Shown: one piece after another, positions 6,259-11,143 of the stretch
How positions within the stretch are numbered: the stretch's first letter is position 1
How the letters are laid out: every line of letters starts with the position of its first letter
NCBI GenBank assembly: GCA_026770585.1
Contig: MU646522.1
Span: 267,420 to 278,562, forward strand
Reading direction: 5' to 3'
From: Baffinella frigidus
Taxonomy: Eukaryota > Cryptophyceae > Cryptomonadales > Baffinellaceae
Length of the DNA: 11,143 bases
Position numbers and translations under genes: made by a program
Notes under the pieces: model-generated
Databases searched by the model: none
Told to the model about the DNA's origin: nothing
What the model saw: the letters and a program-made list of their open reading frames with translations, nothing else

Positions 6259-7061
6259 TCTGTACCAGGAGGGGTGCTGGCATCAGAACCTCTGGTAGGG
6301 TTCCAGGTGCGGCCCGTGACAGAGGACGATACCCCCACCTTTTGTACCAGTTGCGGCCCGTGACCGCGGACGGTACCACCCTATTTGTACCAGGCGCGTC
6401 GCGTGACAGCCGTCTATTTGTACCAGGTGCCGCCCGTGGAGTCGGATAATACCGCCCCTTTTGTACCAGTTGTGGACCGTGACCACACCTTTTGTACCAG
6501 GCGCGTCCCGTGACCCGCCCTCGTTTGTACCAGGTGCGTCCCTTGGAGTCGGACGCGGACGAAAATGTATACCAGTTTTGGCCCGTGCCCGCGGACGTGA
6601 CCCACCCCGTTTGTACCAGGCGCGAGACAGACGATAATGTGTGTACTAGGAGAGGCCCGTGCCCGAGGACAAGACCGCCCTATTTGTACCAGGCGCGTCC
6701 CGTGAACCGTCCTCTTTTGTACCAGGCACGTCCCGTAACAGCCGTCTATTTGTACCAGGTGCGGCCCGTGACCCGCCCTCTTTTGTACCAGGTGTCCACG
6801 TGGACGTGGACGACAACCAGTCGTTTATCATGTCGTAACGACATGATAGCGGAGTGTCGTTTATCATGTCGTAACGACATGATAGCGGAGCTCGACGGAA
6901 TTGCGTGGCCCGTGACTGCGGACGATACCCCAGCTGTGTCCGTGACCGAGGACAATACCACACCTGGTGTACCAGTTGTGGCCCGTGACCGAGGACGTGA
7001 CCACCCTGTGTGTACCAGTTGTGGCCCGTGACCGAGGACGTGACCACCCTGTGTGTGCCAG
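6259..7061 (+). repeat. Splice-acceptor minisatellite upstream of exon 7062
   Basis: About 17 diverged tandem units, each beginning TTTGTACCAG followed by GTGCGGCCCGTG-like sequence. Starts are near 6260, 6300, 6343, 6385, 6418, 6460, 6490, 6525, 6567, 6609, 6641, 6684, 6717, 6750, 6783, 6966 and 7009, with spacing mostly 30-43. Every unit repeats the end of the intron (pyrimidines plus CAG) and the first codons of the following exon (VRPV, sometimes on to ESD). The last unit runs into the full exon. Frames through the array are open for up to about 180 codons only because many spacings are multiples of three. Confidence 0.8.
6821..6890. repeat. Duplicated 23-bp palindrome within the minisatellite
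   Basis: A 34-base unit occurs twice with period 36. Each copy holds a palindrome with perfect 11-bp arms, TATCATGTCGT and ACGACATGATA, around one base (6826-6848, 6862-6884). The right half plus GCGGAGCTCGAC resembles the middle of the 7062 exon (DMIAELD against DIMAELD), so exon sequence seems to have been copied here and then mirrored. Confidence 0.75.
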
Positions 7062-7157
7062 GTGCGGCCCGTGGAGTCGGACGACGATCAGATGTCGAAG
7101 GACATCATGGCGGAGCTTGACGACGAGGATGACGATCGCTACGACTTCGCCAAGGAG
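7062..7157 (+). CDS. Internal exon, 32 codons, acidic (unidentified gene)
   Basis: An acceptor TGTGTGTGCCAG precedes it, and GTACCCC after ...AAGGAG is the donor. The phase-0 frame starts VRPVESDDDQMSK and ends DIMAELDDEDDDRYDFAKE, 32 residues with 13 Asp or Glu, many of them clustered. It probably forms a flexible or helical acidic linker; no family was recognised. It is preceded by some 17 partial copies of its own start and has partial copies of its DIMAEL part at about 6840, 6876 and 7768. If the donor were missed, translation would continue into a purine tract rich in Arg and Glu (7175-7314) before a stop. Together with the following exons it forms the C-terminal part of one protein. Confidence 0.65.
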
Positions 7158-7174
7158 GTACCCCGCGGCCGCGC

Positions 7175-7242
7175 GAGAGAGAGGGGAGAGAGAGAGGAGA
7201 GGGAGAGGAGAGAGAGGAGAGAGAGAGAGGAGAGAGAGGAGG

Positions 7243-7273
<31 letters not shown>

Positions 7274-7314
7274 AGGAGAAGGGGAGGGAGAGAGGGAGGG
7301 CGGTAGGGGGAGGG
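7175..7314 (+). repeat. GA-rich simple repeat in intron
   Basis: About 140 bases of GAGA, GGAGA and GGGA purines, 18 bases into the intron that follows exon 7062-7157. Long frames on either strand here (Arg/Glu on plus, Leu/Ser on minus) are by-products of the dinucleotide repeat. Confidence 0.9.
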
Positions 7315-7382
7315 GACAAACCCACCAGTCCTAGCTCACCTCCGACCGCTTCTCCCCCATCTTCCCGGATACCTTAGTCGTA

Positions 7383-7552
7383 AAACTTCGAACTTTGAGG
7401 TGGGTTTAGCTACGGAATTTCCTACCGTAGGAAGTAGACAATTCCGTAGGGCCATAGGACTAAAAACCAAATTAGTCCTATGGCCCTACGGAATTGTCTA
7501 CTTCCTACGGTAGGAAATTCCGTAGCTAAACCCACCTCAAAGTTCGAAGTTT
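7383..7552. mobile_element. Perfect 81-bp inverted repeat (foldback MITE)
   Basis: Arms 7383-7463 and 7472-7552 are perfect complements over 81 bp around an 8-base loop (AAACCAAA). Each arm contains the smaller palindrome TTCCTACCGTAGGAA, and the words CCGTAGGGCCATAGGAC lie near the centre. Absence of any mismatch points to recent origin or ongoing correction. It has no coding potential. It sits in the 863-nt intron between exons 7062-7157 and 8021-8095 and shares the CCTACCGTAGG word with several other foldback elements in the window. No clear target duplication is visible at its edges. Confidence 0.9.
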
Positions 7553-7648
7553 CCCTATGAACCTCCTTCCAGACAACCCAGGTATGGCACCGCCCGCCTC
7601 TCTCCCCACGCATCCCCTCTCTTGTCGCCACGCCTCCCCGGTACAGCC

Positions 7649-7756
7649 AAGCGCTGTCTCGGACTATTCGGGCGCACCAGTTTGGTGCGCCCGGGCGTGT
7701 TTTCGCTCGAAAGTTGACGGGTTTGTACCGCAGACCTGGGATGTCAACTTAGGAAT
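7649..7756 (+). mobile_element. Solo end of the hairpin/core element family
   Basis: Same order as 3942-4052: AGCGCTGTCTCGGACTATTC, hairpin GGGCGCACCA/TGGTGCGCCC (7670-7692), spacer with TTTTCGCTC, AAGTTGAC (7711-7718), 24 bases, GTCAACTT (7743-7750), then AGGAATAG. The hairpin stem sequence differs from the other copies but is fully paired. No inverted partner is visible upstream in this window. The outer edge abuts a fragment of the 7062 exon (7762-7785), which suggests insertion next to, or capture of, a copied exon. Confidence 0.6.
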
Positions 7757-7761
7757 AGCCA

Positions 7762-7785
7762 GCGAAGGACATCATGGCGGAGCTC
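7762..7785 (+). pseudogene. Fragment of the 7062 exon (AKDIMAEL)
   Basis: GCGAAGGACATCATGGCGGA and the following GCTC match 7095-7117 of the exon almost exactly and start a few bases after the mobile-element end at 7756. Downstream the match stops. The frame continues to a TGA at 7861-7863 inside the next hairpin. No splice sites support it as a working exon. Confidence 0.6.
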
Positions 7786-7814
7786 CGGAGCACCACTCGA
7801 TGCTGCACTGAACC

Positions 7815-7894
7815 TGAGCGGTTATCGCTCAAGAGGGTCGCCCTCCCGCGGGGCAAAAGTTGACCTTGCTGGTACTAAACAGTCAACTTTTGCC
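7815..7894. repeat. Cluster of three hairpins, 13-bp stem GGCAAAAGTTGAC
   Basis: GAGCG/CGCTC (7815-7829), GAGGG/CCCTC (7833-7845) and a perfect 13-bp stem GGCAAAAGTTGAC/GTCAACTTTTGCC around 17 bases (7852-7894). The last contains the same AAGTTGAC...GTCAACTT arms as the element cores at 4005-4044 and 7711-7750, but with a shorter middle. It may be a shortened or diverged end of that family. Confidence 0.6.
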
Positions 7895-7940
7895 ATTGGG
7901 GCCCTCTGACGTCACCTCCACCACGTGTGACGGTGACTGA

Positions 7941-8008
7941 TTGAACCCTGAACCCTTTACCCAACACCCCAAACCCCAAACCCCAAACCCCAAACCCCAA
8001 ACCCCAAA
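7941..8008 (+). repeat. CCCCAAA heptamer tract before exon 8021
   Basis: CCCTGAACCCTTTACCCAAC followed by about six exact CCCCAAA units, ending 12 bases before the acceptor of the next exon. It supplies the C-rich tract upstream of the 3' splice site. Confidence 0.85.
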
Positions 8009-8020
8009 CGGCGCTTGCAG

Positions 8021-8095
8021 GTTTTGGAGTCGGAAGACTTCGACGCGATGCAGTACCGCGGGAAGCTTGGCGACGCCCAGATTGACGACGCACTG
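8021..8095 (+). CDS. Internal exon, 25 codons (unidentified gene)
   Basis: Acceptor GGCGCTTGCAG, donor GTACGAAC. The phase-0 frame starts VLESEDFDAMQYR and ends GKLGDAQIDDAL. It is acidic and shows no known motif. Four broken copies of its 3' half, each ending in GTACG or GTATC, follow within 530 bases, and across them the words for LGDAQIDD stay recognisable. Its phase and style (AG followed by GTN, GTAC donor) match exons 7062-7157 and 10132-10212, and skipping it would keep the frame. The intron to the next exon would be 2036 nt unless an undetected exon lies between. Confidence 0.65.
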
Positions 8096-8190
8096 GTACG
8101 AACCCCGAAACCCTAAAACCCGCAACGAGAAAGTCTAAAACCCGCAACCGGGAACCCGAAGCCCCGAAACCCGAAACCCGAAACCCTGTG

Positions 8191-8627
8191 AGCTGGGCGA
8201 CGCCCAGATAGACGACGCACTGGTACGTTATAACCCGAAAACATAAGCCCTAAAGCCCGGAACCGAAAACGCTGGAACCCGGAAAGCCAAACCCAAAACC
8301 CGGAAAGCTGGGCGACGCCCAGATAGACGACAACCTGGTATCTTATAACCAGAAACCCGAAGCCACCACGGTGCTTTACTTTTTGACCTGAAATCCTGAA
8401 CAAGAAAAAACGAAAAACGAAACCCGAAACCCTACCCAAACCCGAACACCCTGAACCCTGTACTGCGGGAAGCTGGGCGACGCACAGATAGACGACACTC
8501 TGGTACGAAACCCCCAACCCTAAAATCCGGAACCGGAAACTCTAAAACCCCTAACCGGAAACCCGAAAAATCGAAACCCGAAACCCGGAAAACTCGGCGG
8601 CGCCCCGATAGTTGACGCTCTAGTACG
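8191..8627 (+). pseudogene. Four donor-side relics of exon 8021-8095
   Basis: Copies at 8191-8227 (LGDAQIDDAL then GTACG), 8302-8342 (GKLGDAQIDDNL then GTATC), 8461-8507 (YCGKLGDAQIDDTL in shifted context, then GTACG) and 8587-8627 (GKLGGAPIVDAL then GTACG). Each is followed by CCCGAAA or CCCTAAA-type intron sequence. They repeat the exon end plus donor, without the exon start and without acceptors, so they are relics of tandem duplication and not exons. They remain potential competing 5' splice sites. Confidence 0.7.
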
Positions 8628-10064
8628 CTTTTAACCCGCAGCCCGAACCCCTTGAACCCGGAACTGGAAAACCTAAAACCCGAGACCCAAAATCCCAATC
8701 CCTACCCCCCGAAACCCGAAACCCTGAACCGTAACCCCATACGCCCCAGGTGCTGAGACTCAGCCCTGAACCCTAAACCCTGAGCCCCATACGCCCCCCT
8801 GAGAGAGTAAACCCTGAACCCTAAACTCCGAACCCCGCACGCCGTTCTCGGCGCTGAGACTTGACCCGAAACCCGAAACCCGAAACCCGAAACCCGGCCG
8901 AAACCCTAAACCCCGAACCTTGAGCCCTATTCCCTAAACCCTATTCCCGAAACCCTATTCCCTAAACCCTATTCCATAAACCATAAACCCTCAACCCTAT
9001 TCCTAGGTGCAGCTCAATGCATCCCGACGACTTCATCCCACACCTAAACCCTAAACCCTCATCCCTCAAATCCTGAACCCCGAAACCCTAATCCCTACAC
9101 CCCCCACACCCGAAATCCGTAACCCGAAACCCGAACCCCTCCACACCCGAAACCCGAAACCCGAAACCGTGACCCACACATGCCCCAGGTGCTCATACTA
9201 AACCTTCCCGAAACCTTGAACCCTAAATCTTAAGCCGTGATCCTCACGCCTTAGGTGCTGAGACAGCTGCAGAGCTGGATGCACCCCGACTCCCTAAACC
9301 CTAAACCCTAATCCCTATTCCCGAAACCCTAACCCCTGGGCCCCATACGCCCCAGGTGCTGAGACTAACCCCTCATCCGACTCCCTAGTCCCGAAACCCT
9401 AACCCCAGAGCTCGAAATCCGAAACACAGTCCCCTGTTTCCTCAACGCAACACCCTGTTGCCAATCCGTGTCGGTAGGCTTATCCCTGAAGTGCCCAGTA
9501 GGCGCATACGCCCTACGGTAGGGCCCCAGGACCTGCCTAGGGCGAGTTAGGGTGAATATTCGTCCGTTGGTCACTTAAGGGATACACCCTTAAAAAACAC
9601 ATCATATGGAACCGCAGGTGCTGAGACAGCTGCAGAGTTCAATGCGCCCCGACGACTTGATCCTAAACTCTCATCCCCAAGACCTATCCTAGTCCCGAAA
9701 CCCTAAAACCCGAAACCCGGAACCCTATTCCCTAACCCTGAACCCCATACGCCCCATATGCCTCATACGCCTCAAGTGCTGAGACTAAACTCGAAACACG
9801 AAACCCGAAACCCGAAACCCGAAATCATGAACCCTGTTCCCTAAACCCCAACCCCTAAACCGTATTCCCAGGTGCTGAGACAGCTGCAGAGATCGATGCA
9901 CCCCGACGACTTCATCCCAAACCTAAACCCTAACCCGAAACCCTGAAATCCTGAAACCCGAAACCTTAATCCCTACCCCCCACACACCCGAAACCCGTAA
10001 CCCGAAACCCGAACCCCTACATACCCGAAACCCGGAACCCGAAACCGTAACCCCCGCATGCCCC
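8228..10064 (+). repeat. Telomere-like heptamer DNA filling the long intron
   Basis: CCCGAAA, CCCTAAA, CCCTATTC and CCCTGAA words make up most of this intron. CCCGAAA is the commonest early and CCCTATT variants cluster at 8925-9000. Repeats of ACGCCCCAGGTGCTGAGACT and longer exon-start relics are interspersed. Long minus-strand frames with Phe/Gly repeats (for example 7875-8698) are artefacts of the heptamers. Confidence 0.75.
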
Positions 10065-10078
10065 AGGTGCTCAGACTA
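8748..10078 (+). pseudogene. Ten acceptor-side relics of the terminal exon
   Basis: Relics that start at the 3' splice site of exon 10132. Short ones (AG, then GTGCTGAGACT) start at 8750, 8851 (degenerate, no AG), 9189, 9356, 9777 and 10067. Long ones, which continue into CAGCTGCAGAGCTCAATGCA and CCCCGACGACTTCATCC, start at 9007, 9255, 9618 and 9872. Two long ones (9007, 9872) leave the exon sequence at the same base, after TTCATCC, a shared breakpoint expected of tandem duplication units. Short and long relics largely alternate. Most keep AG and so are possible alternative acceptors. Confidence 0.7.
9481..9584. mobile_element. 104-bp MITE, TATCCCTGAAGTG ends
   Basis: TATCCCTGAAGTG (9481-9493) and CACTTAAGGGATA (9572-9584) form the inverted ends. 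The centre has GCCCTACGGTAGGGC. A second member is at 10551-10655. It lies inside the long intron among acceptor relics. Confidence 0.6.
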
Positions 10079-10131
10079 AACCCTACCGAAATCCTCCTCC
10101 CGAAATCCTAAACCCTCAATCCTATTCGCAG

Positions 10132-10212
10132 GTGCTGAGACAGCTGCAGAGCTCAATGCACCCCGACGACTTCATCCGGGTATTCGGGTCGGAGGTGGGC
10201 GAGCTGCTGTAG
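10132..10212 (+). CDS. Terminal exon, 26 codons and TAG (unidentified gene)
   Basis: Acceptor CCTATTCGCAG, then a phase-0 frame starting VLRQLQSSMHPDDFIR, ending VFGSEVGELL and closing with TAG at 10210-10212. The amphipathic VLRQLQSSM start and PDDF are compatible with a helical C-terminus. Partial copies of its start fill the upstream intron, and copies of its end (GTGGGCGAGCTGCTGTAG) follow at 10518-10537 and 11019-11034, with a shorter ELL-stop copy at 10406-10417. Only this copy is complete. Joined with the three upstream exons it gives a 101-residue C-terminal part; the beginning of the gene lies upstream of, or is unrecognised in, this window. Confidence 0.65.
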   Translation: MLRQLQSSMHPDDFIRVFGSEVGELL

Positions 10213-10273
10213 CAAGAGAGCTACCAACACGCCCGCCGTGTACTTGATAGCTACCAACACGCCCGCCATGTAC
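10213..10273 (+). repeat. 30-bp tandem duplication in putative 3' UTR
   Basis: AGCTACCAACACGCCCGCCG followed by TGTAC at 10219-10243 repeats at 10249-10273 with one change. A third, diverged copy (GCTACTAACACGGCCGCCATG) is at 10656-10676. It follows the stop codon directly and leads into the first foldback element. Confidence 0.75.
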
Positions 10274-10393
10274 AGTGGTACCTCTCTCACACGAAACAGC
10301 CCCCCCCCCCTAGGACCACCATAGGGCCCTAGGCATAGGCCTACGGTAGGGTCCTAGGTAAGGTTGGTTTCTTATGAGCGAAGTACCCCTGTA
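10271..10393. mobile_element. Foldback element, family TACAGGGGTACCTCGCTC, copy 1
   Basis: Left TACAGTGGTACCTCTCTCAC and right CTTATGAGCGAAGTACCCCTGTA are complementary with mismatches. The inner parts CCTAGGACC/GGTCCTAGG and the centre around GGCCTACGGTAGGG also fold. It is noncoding and lies about 60 bases behind the stop codon of the gene, so it could end up in the transcript as a long hairpin. Confidence 0.65.
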
Positions 10394-10550
10394 TGCACCC
10401 CCACAGGAGCTGTTGTAGCGCGTCGAGGGGGGGGGTGAGTAGTCGTAGCAAAGGGTTAAGGGTCACAGCACCGAGGTTGTCGGCCCTAGGTATCGGCCTA
10501 CTGTAGGTCCTGGGAGGGGGTGGGCGAGCTGCTGTAGCAAGAGAGGCCTG

Positions 10551-10655
10551 TATCCCTCAAGTGGCCAGGGTGTCATATGTGACCCTCCGCAGGTCCTAGG
10601 CTCCTGCGTATGCCCTCCGGTAGGAGCGTATTGGCTACTGGCCATTTAAGGGATA
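10551..10655. mobile_element. 105-bp MITE, TATCCCTCAAGTGGCCAG ends
   Basis: TATCCCTCAAGTGGCCAG (10551-10568) and CTGGCCATTTAAGGGATA (10638-10655) pair with two mismatches in 18. The interior has GTCCTAGG and CCGGTAGGAG words. It is the same family as 9481-9584. Comparison with 10213-10273 shows that it sits between the exon tail copy and the UTR copy, so it probably inserted after the unit duplicated. No clean target duplication is seen. Confidence 0.6.
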
Positions 10656-10711
10656 GCTACTAACACGGCCGCCATGCACCCCCGCCGAGGCTGCGTCTGA
10701 GCAGGACCTTG

Positions 10712-10820
10712 TACAGGGGTACCTCGCTCATAAGAAACCAACGCCCCCTAGGACCCTACAGTAGGGCCCTATGGTGGTCCTAGGGGGGTGGTCGTTTCTT
10801 ATGAACGAGGTACCCCTGTA
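10712..10820. mobile_element. Foldback element, copy 2
   Basis: Ends TACAGGGGTACCTCGCTCAT and ATGAACGAGGTACCCCTGTA pair with one mismatch. The arms continue with AAGAAAC and CCCCCTAGGACC on both sides, and the centre is CCCTACAGTAGGGCCCTATGG. 10720-10820 is nearly identical to 10822-10922; I see one difference, GAACGAGG against GAGCGAGG. Confidence 0.75.
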
Positions 10821-10821
10821 C

Positions 10822-10922
10822 TACCTCGCTCATAAGAAACCAACGCCCCCTAGGACCCTACAGTAGGGCCCTATGGTGGTCCTAGGGGGGTGGTCGTTTC
10901 TTATGAGCGAGGTACCCCTGTA
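10822..10922. mobile_element. Foldback element, copy 3 (tandem twin of copy 2)
   Basis: A 101-bp palindromic unit one base after copy 2, period 102, differing at one base. It lacks the outer TACAGGG on the left, so the duplication took only part of the element. Such near identity in so diverged a region implies a very recent duplication or gene conversion. Confidence 0.75.
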
Positions 10923-11035
10923 GGGCGTCGAAGGGGGGGGGGTGAGTGTTCGGGGGTCCGTTAGGTACTTAAGGTTATGAGAACTCCCGAGATAGGCACA
11001 CGCAGAGAACCTTGAGCAGTGGGCGAGCTGCTGTA

Positions 11036-11143
11036 AGGGGCAACCTCGCTCTTAAGGAGCCGCACCCCCCCGGGGGGGGGCAGTAGGCCTATGGCCCTAT
11101 GGTAATCCTCTGGGGGGGGGAGAGGCTCCTCATGTGCGAGGTA
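11036..11143. mobile_element. Foldback element, copy 4 (cut by window end)
   Basis: AGGGGCAACCTCGCTCTTAA followed by GGAGCC pairs with GGCTCCTCATGTGCGAGGTA at the window end, with runs of C and G next to the arms and GTAGGCCTATGGCCCTATGG in the middle. It is the most diverged of the four. It follows directly on the third exon-tail copy. Confidence 0.55.

Larger units (their letters stand above)
10406..11036 (+). repeat. Repeated terminal-exon tails in ~0.3-0.5-kb units
   Basis: Unit I runs 10195-10512, unit II 10513-11015, and unit III starts at 11016. Each starts with GGGCGAGCTGCTGTAG or TAA. Units I and II each contain a foldback element and then TAGNGCGTCGARGGGGGGGG plus TGAGT (10414 and 10921). 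A lone GAGCTGTTGTAG after CCCACAG lies at 10406-10417. In unit II a MITE (10551-10655) separates the exon tail from the UTR copy at 10656. Confidence 0.6.

Noticed and set aside
6492-7031. 179-codon plus-strand frame with YQVRPV-like repeats as a repeat protein
   Set aside because: The frame follows the acceptor minisatellite and drifts between frames where unit length is not a multiple of three. The pyrimidine-CAG part of each unit looks intronic.
6259-7061. CRISPR-like array
   Set aside because: Repeats are diverged and unequal in spacing, there are no unique spacers of constant length, and the context is eukaryotic.
6864-7334. Long frames across the GA tract (Leu/Ser-rich minus, Arg/Glu-rich plus)
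   Set aside because: They are produced by the purine dinucleotide repeat.
7875-8698. Minus-strand frames rich in GFGVWGLG and RVSGF words
   Set aside because: These are translations of CCCCAAA and CCCGAAA heptamer arrays.

Overview
This is nuclear DNA of a eukaryote. Several short GC-rich stretches with protein-like reading frames are bounded by GT...AG splice signals, and almost everything else is repeat. Degenerate 7-base units of the TTTAGGG/CCCTAAA type (the telomere motif of plants, many green algae and dinoflagellates) fill much of the non-coding DNA in both orientations. A repeat-rich microalga is therefore most likely, for example a prasinophyte-type green alga or a dinoflagellate; the G directly after each acceptor AG would fit the latter. 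This is inference. I see no bacterial gene, rRNA, tRNA or CRISPR array.

Layout. 1-2250: a decayed higher-order repeat of about 300 bp. It carries a duplicated exon-like stretch (224-306, 441-544), a 45-bp hairpin (618-720), TTTAGGG blocks and a pair of inverted repeats (1583/2137). 2278-4052: a 1.8-kb element with inverted hairpin-bearing ends. Each end carries a 40-bp core, and the two cores lie in direct orientation. Inside, on the minus strand, are pieces of a coiled-coil gene, probably captured. 4056-5035: GA-rich tract, MITE-like relics and no gene. 5040-11036: the 3' part of a plus-strand gene that I could not identify. Its recognisable exons are 5599-5652, 7062-7157, 8021-8095 and 10132-10212 (stop). 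All are phase 0, all are multiples of three, and together they encode about 101 residues, acidic in the middle. The introns (1409, 863 and 2036 nt) are made of telomere-like heptamers, simple repeats, foldback elements and many broken copies of the exon edges. 10213-11143: downstream units repeating the end of the last exon plus roughly 100-bp foldback elements; the last one is cut by the window edge.

The most striking feature is how the introns are built. Copies of intron-end plus exon-start pile up upstream of exons, and copies of exon-end plus intron-start pile up downstream of exons. About 17 acceptor-type units precede exon 7062, ten precede exon 10132, four donor-type units follow exon 8021, and a few flank exon 5599. 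This looks like intron growth by tandem duplication across splice junctions, leaving arrays of competing splice sites. A second theme is a set of hairpin or palindromic elements, many sharing a CCTACGGTAGG-like centre, including a perfect 81-bp inverted repeat at 7383-7552.
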